The notes under the pieces are model-generated. The model had not been told where the DNA came from and did no database searches. It saw only the letters and a program-made list of their open reading frames with translations. DNA of 64,000 nt from Brevundimonas sp. LM2 (GTDB lineage Bacteria > Pseudomonadota > Alphaproteobacteria > Caulobacterales > Caulobacteraceae), in contig NZ_CP019508.1 in the NCBI RefSeq assembly GCF_002002865.1, positions 2,150,501 to 2,214,500 on the forward strand, read 5' to 3'. Below are positions 33,943 to 43,785 of the stretch, piece after piece (position 1 is the stretch's first letter; every line of letters begins with the position of its first letter). The translations under genes and the position numbers were made by a program.

Positions 33943-35307
33943 ATGGCCAGAGACGGTGCGATCTATGTTTGTCAGTCCTGCGGGGCGGTGCACGGCAAGT
34001 GGGCCGGTCAGTGCAATGCCTGCGGCCAGTGGAACACGATCGTCGAGGAGAGCCGCGCCACCCCGCCGGGAGCCCTGAAGCCGGCCGGCAATGCGAGGGC
34101 GCGGGGGCTGCAGTTCGAGTCCCTGCTGTCCGAGACGCCCGAGCCGCCGCGCATCGTCACCGGCGTCACCGAATTCGACCGCGTCTGCGGCGGGGGCGTT
34201 GTGCCGGGCTCGGCCATCCTGCTCAGCGGCGATCCCGGCGTGGGCAAGTCGACCCTGCTGCTGGACGTGGCAGGGCGCGCCGCCCTGGCCGGGGCCCGGG
34301 TGGCCTATATCTCCGGCGAGGAGGCGATCGAGCAGATCCGCGCCCGGGCCAAGCGGATGGGGCTCGAAAAGGCCCCGGTCCAGCTGGCCTCGGCCACGGC
34401 GCTCCGCGACATCCTCGGCACGCTGAAACGCGAGAAGTTCGACATCGTCATCGTCGATTCGATCCAGACCCTGTGGTCCGACGCCCATGAGGCCGGGCCC
34501 GGCTCGGTGACACAGGTCCGCGCCTGCGCCGGTGAACTGGTGCGCCTGGCCAAGTCCGGCGGTCCCGCCGTGGTCCTGGTCGGACACGTCACCAAGGACG
34601 GTTCGGTCGCCGGGCCCCGGGTGGTCGAGCATATGGTCGACGCGGTGCTCAGCTTCGAGGGCGAGCGCGGCTATCCGTTCCGCATCCTGCGCGCCGGCAA
34701 GAACCGCTTCGGGGCGACCGACGAGATCGGGGTGTTCGAGATGGGCGATTCGGGCCTGCGCGAGGTGGCCAATCCGTCGGCCCTGTTCCTCGGCGAGGGC
34801 AAGGACCGGGCCCCCGGCGCCGCCGTCTTCGCCGGCATCGAGGGCAGCCGGCCGGTGCTGGTCGAGATCCAGGCCCTGGTGTCCAAGTCGGCCTATGGCA
34901 CGCCCCGCCGGGCGGTGATCGGCTGGGAGACCGGTCGTCTGGCCATGGTGCTGGCGGTGCTGGAGGCGCGCTGCGGCTTCGGCTTCGGCGATCAGGACGT
35001 CTATCTGAACGTCGCCGGCGGCCTGCGAATCAACGAGCCCGCCGCCGATCTGGCCGCCGCCGCCGCCCTGATCTCCTCGGCCACCGACATGCCTCTGCCC
35101 CAGGGCTGTATCGTCTTCGGGGAGATCAGCCTGTCGGGCGAGGTCCGCGCCGTCGGCCGCGCCGAGGCCCGGCTGCGCGAGGCCCAGAAACTGGGCTTCG
35201 ACCAGGCCCTGTCCCCGCCGCTGATGGTCAAGGGCGGTGGCGTCCTGATCACAGGGATCAGTCGATTGACCGAAGCGGTCGAACGAATCTCCCAGAACAG
35301 GTATTGA
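33943..35307 (+). CDS. radA: DNA repair protein RadA
   Basis: A 454-residue branch-migration ATPase of recombination: an N-terminal zinc finger YVCQSCGAVHGKWAGQCNACGQW, Walker A SGDPGVGKSTLLL, the RadA signature KNRFGATDEIGVFEM, and a C-terminal Lon-like domain (GLRINEPAADLAAAAALISS). I took the ATG at 33943 because the zinc finger starts right after it; the frame is open back through the palindrome. The TTGA at its stop is followed 27 bases later by the cvpA ATG. Confidence 0.95.
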   Translation: MARDGAIYVCQSCGAVHGKWAGQCNACGQWNTIVEESRATPPGALKPAGNARARGLQFESLLSETPEPPRIVTGVTEFDRVCGGGVVPGSAILLSGDPGVGKSTLLLDVAGRAALAGARVAYISGEEAIEQIRARAKRMGLEKAPVQLASATALRDILGTLKREKFDIVIVDSIQTLWSDAHEAGPGSVTQVRACAGELVRLAKSGGPAVVLVGHVTKDGSVAGPRVVEHMVDAVLSFEGERGYPFRILRAGKNRFGATDEIGVFEMGDSGLREVANPSALFLGEGKDRAPGAAVFAGIEGSRPVLVEIQALVSKSAYGTPRRAVIGWETGRLAMVLAVLEARCGFGFGDQDVYLNVAGGLRINEPAADLAAAAALISSATDMPLPQGCIVFGEISLSGEVRAVGRAEARLREAQKLGFDQALSPPLMVKGGGVLITGISRLTEAVERISQNRY

Positions 35308-35333
35308 GGTCAGATGCGGCGCACGAGAACTCA

Positions 35334-35927
35334 ATGACCGGCTTCGACGGCTTCGCCCTCCTGGTCATCCTCGCTTCGGCCGCGGCCGGCTGGGTACGCG
35401 GCGGCACGCGCGAGCTGATCACCCTGCTCAGCTTCGTCCTTGCGGCCTTTTTGGCTCTGGTCACCCTGCCGCTGACCGCGCCCCTGGGCCGAGCCCTGAT
35501 CGACCCGGACTGGGCCGGCTCCATCACCGCCGCCATCGCCGCCTTCCTCATTGTCTATTTCGGCATCCGCATCTTCGGCTCCATCCTGTCGAAACGCGCC
35601 CAGGCCCATCCGCAGCTCGGCGGCGTCGACCGGCTGGTCGGGATCCTGGTCGGGGCGGGCCGGGCCCTGGTGCTGCTGGGGGCCATCCACCTGGTCGTGG
35701 TGGCCGCCATGCCCGGCGAGCGGACCCCCCGCTGGCTCAGCGAAGCGACCCTGCGGCCGCTCAGCGCCGGGGCCGCGCGCGCCATCCAGATCATCCTGCC
35801 CGGCATCGGTCGCGGTGCCGACGCCATCAGCCCGGTGGTCGATTCGTCCGTTCGCCGAGGGTTTTCGGACGAACGTGCCTTGCCCCCGACCCAATCCGGC
35901 CCTACCTCGCGCCCCATCGCCCCCTAG
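35334..35927 (+). CDS. cvpA: CvpA family membrane protein
   Basis: A 197-residue inner-membrane protein with four hydrophobic segments (LLVILASAAAGW, LLSFVLAAFLALVTLPL, ITAAIAAFLIVYFGIRIFG, LLGAIHLVVVAAM) and the CvpA-type GxxRGxxRELxxLLSF start. It is named for colicin V production in E. coli, where it also lies just before purF, an arrangement kept here. The C-terminus is Pro-rich and probably disordered. Confidence 0.88.
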   Translation: MTGFDGFALLVILASAAAGWVRGGTRELITLLSFVLAAFLALVTLPLTAPLGRALIDPDWAGSITAAIAAFLIVYFGIRIFGSILSKRAQAHPQLGGVDRLVGILVGAGRALVLLGAIHLVVVAAMPGERTPRWLSEATLRPLSAGAARAIQIILPGIGRGADAISPVVDSSVRRGFSDERALPPTQSGPTSRPIAP

Positions 35928-35958
35928 TTCGTTTTCGCCTGTCATCGGAGCCCCGTCG

Positions 35959-37485
35959 ATGCGCAGCCTGAGCCCCACCCTCGCTCATGTCATCCAGCCC
36001 CCGGTCGTCCACCGGGAGCATGTCCGCGACGCCGACGATGATCGTCCGCGCCTGGAATGTGGTGTGTGCGGCGTCTGGGGCGCCCTGGCGAACGAGGCGT
36101 CGGCCATCGTCGCCCTGGGCCTGCACGCTCTGCAGCATCGTGGTCAGGAGGCCTGCGGCATCGCCTCGGTCAACCAGACCCGGTTCCACACCGAACGCCA
36201 CATGGGCCATGTCGGCGAGGCCTTCGGCGGTACCGACCTGCCGGAACGCATGCCGGGCACGGCCGCCGTCGGCCACACCCGCTATTCGACGGCGGGCGGC
36301 AGCTTCCTGCGAAACATCCAGCCGATGTTCGCCGATCTGGACCAGGGCGGCATCGCTCTGGGGCACAACGGCAACCTGACGAATTTCCACTTCCTGCGGA
36401 ATCAGCTGGTTGGCGAGGGCTCGATCTTCCAGTCCACCTCCGACTCCGAGGTCATCCTCCACCTGATCGCCCGCAGCCGAAAGGCCAAGATCGTCGATCG
36501 CTTCATCGACGCCCTGGCGCGCATCGAGGGCGGCTATGCCCTGGTCGCCCAGACCCGCACCAAGATGATCGGGGCCCGCGATCCGCTCGGCATCCGGCCC
36601 CTGGTGCTGGGCCAGCTGGGCGACGCCTGGGTGCTGGCGTCCGAGACCTGCGCCTTGGACACGATGGGCGCGACCTTCGTGCGCGACGTCGAGCATGGCG
36701 AGGTGATCGTCATCGATCACGAAGGCCTGCGCTCGCTGAAGCCCTTCCCCGCTCGCGCCGCCCGTCCCTGCCTGTTCGAATACGTCTATTTCTCGCGCCC
36801 CGACAGCGTCGTGAACGGACGCTCGGTCTATGGCGTGCGCAAGCGCATGGGCGAGGGTCTGGCCCGCGAGTTTCCGATCGAGGCCGACGTCGTGGTGCCG
36901 GTGCCCGACTCCGGCGTCCCCGCGGCACTGGGCTATGCGCAGGAAAGCGGCATCCCTTACGAGATGGGGATCATCCGCAGCCACTATCTGGGCCGCACGT
37001 TCATCCAGCCCAGCCAGGGCGCGCGCCAGAAGGGCGTGGCCATGAAGCACAGCCCCAACCGCGCCGTGATCGAAGGCAAGCGGGTCGTGCTGATCGACGA
37101 CTCGATCGTGCGCGGCACCACCTCGGTCAAGCTGGTCCGTGCCGTGCGCGCCGCCGGGGCCAAGGAGGTCCACCTGCGCTCGGCCAGTCCGCCGATCCTG
37201 TGGCCCGACTTCTACGGCATCGACATGCCCGAGCGGGACCAGCTGATCGCCGCCAACAAGACCATGGAGGAGATGCGCGACCTGCTCGAAGTCGATTCGC
37301 TGGGCTTCCTGTCCGTCGACGGCCTGTACAAGGCCATGGGAGAGACGGGCCGCAACGACGCCGCGCCCCAGTTTACCGATCACTATTTCACCGGCGACTA
37401 TCCCACCCGTCTCGTCGATCGCGAGATCGAGGAGGGTGGCCGCGAGACCATCGGCCGGCAGTTGTCGCTGCTGGTGACGGCATGA
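35959..37485 (+). CDS. purF: Amidophosphoribosyltransferase
   Basis: A 508-residue PurF for the first committed step of purine synthesis. The short propeptide ends before Cys34 (ECGVCGVWGALA), the N-terminal glutaminase nucleophile after maturation. Other motifs are LQHRGQEACGIA, GHTRYSTAGG, NGNLTN, and the PRPP loop RVVLIDDSIVRGTTS. The ATG at 35959 is 31 bases after cvpA. It overlaps the following VOC gene by four bases. Confidence 0.96.
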   Translation: MRSLSPTLAHVIQPPVVHREHVRDADDDRPRLECGVCGVWGALANEASAIVALGLHALQHRGQEACGIASVNQTRFHTERHMGHVGEAFGGTDLPERMPGTAAVGHTRYSTAGGSFLRNIQPMFADLDQGGIALGHNGNLTNFHFLRNQLVGEGSIFQSTSDSEVILHLIARSRKAKIVDRFIDALARIEGGYALVAQTRTKMIGARDPLGIRPLVLGQLGDAWVLASETCALDTMGATFVRDVEHGEVIVIDHEGLRSLKPFPARAARPCLFEYVYFSRPDSVVNGRSVYGVRKRMGEGLAREFPIEADVVVPVPDSGVPAALGYAQESGIPYEMGIIRSHYLGRTFIQPSQGARQKGVAMKHSPNRAVIEGKRVVLIDDSIVRGTTSVKLVRAVRAAGAKEVHLRSASPPILWPDFYGIDMPERDQLIAANKTMEEMRDLLEVDSLGFLSVDGLYKAMGETGRNDAAPQFTDHYFTGDYPTRLVDREIEEGGRETIGRQLSLLVTA

Positions 37486-37844
37486 CCCACCGTCTCGGCT
37501 ATTTCACGATCGACACCCCGGACCTCGACAAGGCGAAAGCCTTCTACTCGGCCCTGCTGGGCTGGACGTTCGAGGAGGCCAACTCCAGCCCGACCTACGC
37601 CCACGTCACGGCCACCGGCGCGCCCGGGGAGGTGCCGTTCGGCCTCCGCAAGGGCGAGCACAAGGACTTCGCCAACCTGTATGTGCAGGTCGACGACATC
37701 CAGGCCATGTGCGCCAAGGTTCATGCGCTGGGCGGTCGCGCCTCCATGCCGGCCCGGAGCGACACCGGCCTTTCGGTCCACGTCTGCGACGACCAGGGCG
37801 TCAGCATCAGCCTGTGGCAGCCGGCCCCCGGCCTGGTCGATTAG
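37482..37844 (+). CDS. VOC family protein (glyoxalase-like fold)
   Basis: A 120-residue vicinal-oxygen-chelate protein: GYFTIDTPDLDKAKAFYSALLGW, then NLYVQVDDIQAMCAKVHALGGRASMP and VCDDQGVSISLWQP. Metal-binding His residues are poorly preserved, so a binding rather than catalytic role is possible. Start and purF stop overlap (ATGA), so it is co-translated with purF. Function unknown. Confidence 0.85.
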   Translation: MTHRLGYFTIDTPDLDKAKAFYSALLGWTFEEANSSPTYAHVTATGAPGEVPFGLRKGEHKDFANLYVQVDDIQAMCAKVHALGGRASMPARSDTGLSVHVCDDQGVSISLWQPAPGLVD

Positions 37845-37883
37845 GCGCTTGGCCCGGGGCCACGCCCCGCGCTATCAGCCCGC

Positions 37884-38639
37884 ATGATCGACGCCGCCCC
37901 CCTGAAAGACCGTATCGCCCTCGTCGTCGGAGCCTCGCGCGGCATCGGCTATGAGAGCGCCCTGGCCCTCGCGCGTGCCGGGGCCCATGTCGTGGCCGCC
38001 GCCCGGACCCAGGGCGGGCTGGAGGCGCTGGACGACGCCATCTATGCCGCCACCGGCCAGCACGCGACGCTCGTCCCGTTCGACCTCGTCGACGGCGGCG
38101 GCATCGACCGTCTGGGCGGCGCGATCTTCGAGCGGTTCGCCCGGCTGGACATCTGGGTCAATGCGGCGGCCACGCTCGGCGCCCAGGGTCTGACCCCGGT
38201 CAGCCACATCGATCCGCGGGGCTTCGCCAAGATCGAGAAGACCAATTTCACCGCCACCTACCGCCTGATCCGCTCGCTGGAGCCGCTTTTGCGCGGATCG
38301 GACGCCGGCCGGGTCATCCACCTGACCACCCGTTTGGCCCGCGAGCCAGAGGCTTTCTGGGGTCTGTATGCCGCGACCAAGGCCGGAGCCGAGGCCATGA
38401 TGCTGGCCTGGGGCGATGAGATCGAGAGCACCCCGATCCGCGTCTGCGTCCTCGACCCCGGCCGCATGAGGACCCAGATGCGCGCCCAGGCCTTCCCCGG
38501 CGAGGACCCGCAGACCCTGCCCCATCCGTCCGAGCTTGGCCCCCTGATCGTCGAACTGGCCCGTCCCGACCTGACGCCGCCGATGAAGGTCAGCTTCAAG
38601 GACTGGTCGGCAGGCCTGCCGACCGCTGCCCTGATCTAG
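37884..38639 (+). CDS. SDR family oxidoreductase
   Basis: A 251-residue classical short-chain dehydrogenase: cofactor loop VVGASRGIGYESALALARAG (about 14-33), NAA motif INAAATLGA-like near 90, and the active site YAATKAGAEAM (Tyr and Lys). The AARTQGG after strand 2 suggests NADPH preference. It ends with a four-base convergent overlap with the FAD oxidoreductase gene. Substrate unknown; some relatives act in cell-envelope or lipid metabolism. Confidence 0.88.
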   Translation: MIDAAPLKDRIALVVGASRGIGYESALALARAGAHVVAAARTQGGLEALDDAIYAATGQHATLVPFDLVDGGGIDRLGGAIFERFARLDIWVNAAATLGAQGLTPVSHIDPRGFAKIEKTNFTATYRLIRSLEPLLRGSDAGRVIHLTTRLAREPEAFWGLYAATKAGAEAMMLAWGDEIESTPIRVCVLDPGRMRTQMRAQAFPGEDPQTLPHPSELGPLIVELARPDLTPPMKVSFKDWSAGLPTAALI

Positions 38640-39748
38640 GTCAGCAACCGGTCGGCCACCGCCTCGCCGATCGCCAGCGAGCTGGTCAGACCCGGGCTCT
38701 CGATGCCGAACAGGGCCATCAGCCCGACCAGACCGTGCACCTCGACCCCATCCAGCTGGAAATCCGGCTGGGGCTCCCCCGGTCCGTGCAGCTTGGGGCG
38801 GATTCCCGCATAGTCCGGGGTCAACGCCCCATCGGGCAAGCCGGGCGAGAAGCGGCGGATATAGGCGGCGAATCCCTCGGCCTTGGCCGGATCGACCGAA
38901 TAGTCCTCGGTCGCGACGTATTCCAGATCGGGCCCAAACACGGCCTGCCCGCCCAGGTCCTTGCGATAGTGGGTGCCCAGGGCACCCGGGATCGGCGGGG
39001 GATAGATCAGCCGGTCGAACGGGGCCTTGCCCATCAGCCGGAAATAGACCCCCTTGCCGAAGTGGCCGGCAGGAATGCGATCGACCGGAAAACCTTCGAT
39101 CGACGCGGCGACGTCCTGCGCGCCAAGGCCTGGTGCCGTGACCAGCAGCCGCGCTGTCAGGCTCGCGCCTCTCTCCCCGCCTGCCGTGATCCGGAAACCG
39201 CCGCCCGGCAGGGGCTCGGCCCGCTCGAAAGGGGTGGAGACCACCACCGACCCGCCCGCGTCCTCGATCTCGCCCTGCAGCGACAGCATGTAGTCGTGGC
39301 TGGCGAAGATGCCGCTCTCGGGCGACAGGAGGGCGGCGTGGGCGGTCAGTTCCGGCTCCAGGGCCCGGGCTTGCGCGCCGCTCAGGTGAGCCAATCCCTC
39401 GACCCCGTTGGTGACCGCCTGTTCGAAGATGCGCTCGATCAGGACGACCTCGTCTTCCTGCGTCGCCACGACCAGCTTGCCGCATTTGCGATGATCGATC
39501 TTGTGGCTGTCCAGATAGGCATACAGCGCCCGCCGCCCCTCGACGCAGAGCCGCGCCTTCAGCGACCCGCTCGGATAGTAGAGCCCGCCGTGGATCACCT
39601 CGGAATTGCGCGACGACACGCCCTGGCCGATGTGCGGCGCCTTTTCGAGCACCAGCACGGTCAGTCCCCGCTTCGACAGGGCCCGGCCGCAGGCGAGGCC
39701 GACCGCCCCGGCTCCGACCACGACTGCGTCGAAGTCGAACTCGGTCAC
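38636..39748 (-). CDS. FAD-dependent oxidoreductase, L-2-hydroxyglutarate oxidase-like
   Basis: A 370-residue DAO-family flavoprotein: AVVVGAGAVGLACGRALSKRGLTVLVLEK (FAD loop), SSRNSEVIHGGLYYPSGSLKARLCVEGRR (the signature of LhgO/L2HGDH relatives), and a C-terminal GLVGLMALFGIESPGLTSSLAIGE. It would oxidise an alpha-hydroxy acid and pass electrons to quinone or oxygen. It lies upstream of ratA on the same strand, overlapping by four bases (39745-39748). Confidence 0.87.
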   Translation of the reverse strand: MTEFDFDAVVVGAGAVGLACGRALSKRGLTVLVLEKAPHIGQGVSSRNSEVIHGGLYYPSGSLKARLCVEGRRALYAYLDSHKIDHRKCGKLVVATQEDEVVLIERIFEQAVTNGVEGLAHLSGAQARALEPELTAHAALLSPESGIFASHDYMLSLQGEIEDAGGSVVVSTPFERAEPLPGGGFRITAGGERGASLTARLLVTAPGLGAQDVAASIEGFPVDRIPAGHFGKGVYFRLMGKAPFDRLIYPPPIPGALGTHYRKDLGGQAVFGPDLEYVATEDYSVDPAKAEGFAAYIRRFSPGLPDGALTPDYAGIRPKLHGPGEPQPDFQLDGVEVHGLVGLMALFGIESPGLTSSLAIGEAVADRLLT

Positions 39749-40200
39749 GGCTTCGGTCCGAACCGCCGCGCGGCCTCCGCCTCGAAACTGCCGATCAACA
39801 GCGACACGGCCCGCTCGAAATTGGCCTGAAGCGCGGCGTTCAACAGCGGCGACTTGAAGGCGAAGTCGATCATGAATTCCAGCCGGGTGCCCCTGGGGTC
39901 CTCATGGAACTCCCAGCGGTTCTTCAGGTGCCGGAACGGACCGCGCAAAAGTCCAACTTCGACCCGCGGCGCGTTGCGGTCGTGCCGGACCCAAGTGGAG
40001 AAACGTTCCTTCAGGAACGAGAACCCGACCTGCGCCTCCGCATCCAGCAGATCGACGCCGGGGGCCTCCTCGCGCCGGTTCCACACCCGCATCGACGTCA
40101 CCCATTTGACGAACCGCGGATAGGACTCCACGTCCGCGACCATCTCGGCGAGTTGGGCGGGGGCGTAGGGCAGGATGCGGGTGACGCGGTGAACGGCCAA
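39745..40200 (-). CDS. COQ10/RatA-like START-domain protein
   Basis: A 151-residue polyketide-cyclase/START protein: VTRILPYAPAQLAEMVADVESYPRFVKWVTSMRVW and FKSPLLNAALQANFERAVSLLIGSFEAEA are typical. In mitochondria and alphaproteobacteria these bind coenzyme Q; in E. coli the homologue RatA was reported to block ribosome joining. The gene follows lipA (stop 40208) by seven bases, a pairing common in alphaproteobacteria. Confidence 0.9.
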   Translation of the reverse strand: MAVHRVTRILPYAPAQLAEMVADVESYPRFVKWVTSMRVWNRREEAPGVDLLDAEAQVGFSFLKERFSTWVRHDRNAPRVEVGLLRGPFRHLKNRWEFHEDPRGTRLEFMIDFAFKSPLLNAALQANFERAVSLLIGSFEAEAARRFGPKP

Positions 40201-40207
40201 GCGGGCG

Positions 40208-41170
40208 TCAGCGTCCGGTCTGGGCCAGGCGCGCGGCCTTCAGCCGGGCGAAGTCATCGCCGGCGTGGTGCGACGACCGGGTCAGGGGCGAGGCCGAGAC
40301 CATCAGGAAGCCCTTGGCCCGGGCGATGGCCTCATAGGCCTTGAACTCCTCGGGCGTCACGAACCGGTCGATGGCGGCGTGTTTGCGGGTCGGCTGCAGA
40401 TATTGGCCGATGGTGATGAAGTCGACGCCGGCGGAGCGCATGTCGTCCATCACCTGCATGACCTCCTCCTTGGTCTCGCCCAGGCCGACCATGATGCCGG
40501 ACTTGGTGAACTGGTTCGGGTCGCGCTCCTTGACCTGCTGCAGCAGCCGCAGGGAGTGGAAGTAGCGGGCGCCGGGGCGGATCTTCAGATACAGCCGCGG
40601 CACGGTCTCGAGGTTGTGGTTGAAGACGTCGGGCCGGGCGTCGATCATCACCTCGGCCGCCCCGTCCTTGCGCAGGAAGTCGGGCGTCAGGATCTCGATC
40701 GTGGTCAGCGGTGCCTGAATGCGAATCTGGCGCACGACCTCGGCGAAATGGGCGGCGCCGCCGTCGGCCACGTCATCGCGATCAACCGAGGTGATAACGA
40801 CGTGGTTCAGGCCCAGCTGGGCGACGGCCATGCCGACCTTGGCCGGCTCTTCCGGGTCCAAGGCCTGGGGCAGGCCGGTCTTGACGTTGCAGAAGGCGCA
40901 GGCGCGGGTGCAGGTGTCGCCCATGATCATCAGGGTCGCGTGCTTCTGGCTCCAGCACTCGCCGATGTTCGGGCAGGCGGCTTCCTCGCAGACCGTGACC
41001 AGTCCCTTGGAGCGAACGATCTCCTTGGTGGCGTTGTACTGGCCCGATCCCGGGGCCTTGACCCGCAGCCAGTCGGGCTTGCGCAGCACCGCCGTCTCGG
41101 GCCGGTTCTGCTTCTCGGGGTGACGCAGCTCCGCAGGGGATCGCATCAGGGTGTCGATGAGGGTGACCAT
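40208..41170 (-). CDS. lipA: Lipoyl synthase
   Basis: A 320-residue radical SAM enzyme that inserts two sulfurs into protein-bound octanoate. The auxiliary cluster [12 protein letters not shown] gives Cys61, Cys66 and Cys72; the SAM cluster CTRACAFC gives Cys87, Cys91 and Cys94. The late [22 protein letters not shown] and the C-terminal [10 protein letters not shown] (third conserved Ser region) are standard. It forms a small operon with ratA-like and the FAD oxidoreductase. Confidence 0.97.
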   Translation of the reverse strand: MVTLIDTLMRSPAELRHPEKQNRPETAVLRKPDWLRVKAPGSGQYNATKEIVRSKGLVTVCEEAACPNIGECWSQKHATLMIMGDTCTRACAFCNVKTGLPQALDPEEPAKVGMAVAQLGLNHVVITSVDRDDVADGGAAHFAEVVRQIRIQAPLTTIEILTPDFLRKDGAAEVMIDARPDVFNHNLETVPRLYLKIRPGARYFHSLRLLQQVKERDPNQFTKSGIMVGLGETKEEVMQVMDDMRSAGVDFITIGQYLQPTRKHAAIDRFVTPEEFKAYEAIARAKGFLMVSASPLTRSSHHAGDDFARLKAARLAQTGR

Positions 41171-41344
41171 CGAGGCGGCCGGGCTCCAGCGGGGACAGGC
41201 CGGTATGTCGTCTTTCCGTCACCGGAAGGCAAGTCACGCCCTGTGTCGCAGTCCGTCGCTCGCGCCGCGTAACGCATCTTTTCATCGGGCGTCGGCTTAA
41301 CTAGTTTGCCCCCTCAACAGCGAGAGGGCAGCGATAAGCTCTCC

Positions 41345-41350
41345 GGAGGA
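41345..41350 (+). promoter_or_regulatory. Ribosome binding site fixing a GTG start
   Basis: GGAGGA at 41345-41350 lies five bases before the GTG at 41356, which starts the acyl-CoA synthetase frame. An ATG at 41352 is closer but in a frame without the conserved protein, so the GTG is preferred. Confidence 0.6.
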
Positions 41351-41355
41351 TATGC

Positions 41356-42912
41356 GTGTTTCGACCTGGTCTTGATCCATCCGCGGGCGAAGAGTCCCTC
41401 TTCGACGCCCTGATCGCCGCCCGGTCCCGCTATGGCGACAAGGAGATTCTGGAGGATCAGGATCGCAAGCCCCTGACCTATACCGGTCTGATCCGCGCCG
41501 CCTTCGTGCTGGGGCGCAAGATCGCCGACATGACTCGGCCGGCCGAGCGGGTCGGCATCCTGTTGCCCGCCTCCATGGGAACGGTCGTCACCTTCTTCGG
41601 CCTGCACGCCTATGGCCGCGTGCCGGTGATGCTGAACTTCACCGCCGGCGAGCTGAACCTGAAGGCAGCGATCAAGGCCGCCGGGGTCAAGCGCATCCTG
41701 TGCGCCCGGCGCTTCGTCCAGCAGGCCAAGATCGACGACCTGATCGAGGAACTGGCGACGGTGGCCGAGTTCGTCTGGCTGGACGACGTCCGCGCCACCG
41801 TCGGCCTGCAGGACAAGCTGTTCGGCCTGATGGCGGGTTTGGCTCCCAAGCGGTTCCGCGTCGCGACGAAGCCCGATGACCCGGGCGTGGTCCTGTTCAC
41901 CTCCGGCAGCTTCGGCGCCCCCAAGGGTGTGCTTCTGAGCCAGAAGAACCTGGTGGCCAACGCCCGTCAGGTGGCGACCCACATCCCGCTGGATCCGGCC
42001 TGGGTCATGTTCAACCCCTTGCCGACCTTCCACTGCTTCGGCCTGACCGGCGGCGTGATCCTGCCCTTGCTCAACGGGTTGAAGAGCTTCCAGTACCCCT
42101 CTCCCCTGCACGGCAAGCAGATCGTCGCCCTGCTGGCCGAGGTCAACACCGCCGTCCTGTTCGCCACCGACACCTTCCTGAACCAGTGGGCCCGGGTGGC
42201 CGAGCCCGACGACTTCCGCACCGTCCAGTTCGTGGTCGCCGGGGCCGAGCGGGTGCGCGACGAGACCCATCACCTGTTCAACACCAAGTTCGGCGGGGTG
42301 AAGCTGCTCGAGGGCTACGGCGCGACCGAGGCCGCGCCCGTGGTCGCCGTCAACCATCCCGACCGCAACCGTCCGGGCACTGTCGGCCAGCTGATGCCGG
42401 GCATGGAGGCGCGGGTCGAGCCGGTCGAGGGCATCACCGAGGGCGGCCGGCTGTATGTGCGCGGCCCGAACGTCATGGCGGGCTATATGACACCCGAGGA
42501 CCCGACGAAGGTCGAGGCGTTGCACGGTGGCTGGCACGACACCGGCGACATCGTCGACCTGGACGCCGACGGCTACATCTCCATCCTCGGCCGGGTGAAG
42601 CGGTTCGCCAAGATCGGCGGCGAGATGGTGTCGCTGAGCGCCGTCGAGGGTCTGGTCCAGTCCGTCTGGCCGGAGGAAGGCCACGCGGTCATCGCTATCG
42701 CCGACAGCCGCAAGGGCGAGAAGCTCGTTCTGATCACCGAACGGGTCGACGCCGACGTCGGACAACTGGCCGAATGGGCCCGCGAGCACGGTGCCCCCGA
42801 GCTGGCCGTGCCCAAGAAGATCGTCAAGGTCGGCGAACTTCCGGTGCTGGGCACCGGCAAGACCGACTATGTCGCCATCCAGGCCTTAGTCGACGCGGCC
42901 GAGACGGCCTGA
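41356..42912 (+). CDS. AMP-binding acyl-CoA/acyl-ACP synthetase
   Basis: A 518-residue adenylate-forming enzyme: P-loop VVLFTSGSFGAPKGVLLS, LLEGYGATEAAP, GGWHDTGDIVDLDADGYISILGR, and the catalytic Lys near the end (GTGKTDY). It is most like the C-terminal acyl-ACP synthetase part of Aas (2-acylglycerophosphoethanolamine acyltransferase), so it may recycle fatty acids into phospholipid; the acyltransferase half is not present. It begins at GTG with a GGAGGA site. Confidence 0.87.
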   Translation: MFRPGLDPSAGEESLFDALIAARSRYGDKEILEDQDRKPLTYTGLIRAAFVLGRKIADMTRPAERVGILLPASMGTVVTFFGLHAYGRVPVMLNFTAGELNLKAAIKAAGVKRILCARRFVQQAKIDDLIEELATVAEFVWLDDVRATVGLQDKLFGLMAGLAPKRFRVATKPDDPGVVLFTSGSFGAPKGVLLSQKNLVANARQVATHIPLDPAWVMFNPLPTFHCFGLTGGVILPLLNGLKSFQYPSPLHGKQIVALLAEVNTAVLFATDTFLNQWARVAEPDDFRTVQFVVAGAERVRDETHHLFNTKFGGVKLLEGYGATEAAPVVAVNHPDRNRPGTVGQLMPGMEARVEPVEGITEGGRLYVRGPNVMAGYMTPEDPTKVEALHGGWHDTGDIVDLDADGYISILGRVKRFAKIGGEMVSLSAVEGLVQSVWPEEGHAVIAIADSRKGEKLVLITERVDADVGQLAEWAREHGAPELAVPKKIVKVGELPVLGTGKTDYVAIQALVDAAETA

Positions 42913-43026
42913 CCCACCGGGCGCGAGGATTACGGCAGGCACTGGGTGGACCGACGGTTCTCGGGATCTACGTCTTCGGTAGAACCTGGACCAACCGCGG
43001 CAGGACGTCAGCGGCAAGCGGCCTGA

Positions 43027-43782
43027 TCAGCCGATCCGCACGCCCGTCATCGAGATCGAACCACCCTCGATCACGTCGTTGAAGAAGCTGACGGCATCGC
43101 CCGGCTCGGCCTGGGCGGCGACGTAGAGCAGGGGCAGATAGTGTTCGTCGGTCGGGACACTCAGCTGGGCGTCCTCGGCCAGACCGACCCAGTCGATCAG
43201 GGCGTCGTGATCGCCGCGCTCCAGCGCCGACTTGACGGCCGCGTTGAACCCGGTCGCCCAGCGATAGGCCTCGCCGCCGTCCCGCTTCCAGGTCCGCAGA
43301 TTGTGGACGAAGTCGCCGCTGCCGGCGATGACGATGCCCTCGTCTCGCAGCGGCTTAAGCCGCTTCGCCAGGTCGTAGTGGCCCCGCGCATTCAGATCGC
43401 GGTTCAGCGACAGCTGCACGACCGGCACAGCCGCGTCCGGCCACACATGAGCCAGCACCGACCACGTCCCGTGATCCAGCCCCCAGGCCTCGACCGGCTG
43501 CGCTCCCGTCAGGGCGGCAACGCGCGCCGCCAGCGCCGGCGACCCCGGGGCCGGATACTGGAACGCATGAAGCTCCGGCCCGAAGTTGCCGAAATCGTGG
43601 ATGGTCTCAGGAATCGCCTGCGCCGTCACGCCCAGCCCTCGGGTCTCCCAGTGGGCCGAAACCATAACCACGCCGGCGGGCTTACCCAGATCACGCCCCA
43701 CCGCGCGCCAGGCGTCCGCGTGCGGACCGCCTAGGGCGTTCATGGGGGAGCCGTGCCCGAAGAAGACCGCCGGCTGGCGCAT
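43027..43782 (-). CDS. ygiD: DODA-type extradiol ring-opening dioxygenase (YgiD-like)
   Basis: A 251-residue LigB-fold dioxygenase: AVFFGHGSPMNAL (metal His), VSAHWETRG, GLDHGTWSVL, and GSGDFVHNL with the remaining His ligands. E. coli YgiD is a 4,5-DOPA extradiol dioxygenase. It might in principle serve aromatic breakdown, but it sits next to wrbA, 36 kb from the ligJ operon. It is probably co-transcribed with wrbA, whose stop is three bases from its start. Confidence 0.9.
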   Translation of the reverse strand: MRQPAVFFGHGSPMNALGGPHADAWRAVGRDLGKPAGVVMVSAHWETRGLGVTAQAIPETIHDFGNFGPELHAFQYPAPGSPALAARVAALTGAQPVEAWGLDHGTWSVLAHVWPDAAVPVVQLSLNRDLNARGHYDLAKRLKPLRDEGIVIAGSGDFVHNLRTWKRDGGEAYRWATGFNAAVKSALERGDHDALIDWVGLAEDAQLSVPTDEHYLPLLYVAAQAEPGDAVSFFNDVIEGGSISMTGVRIG

Positions 43783-43785
43783 GGA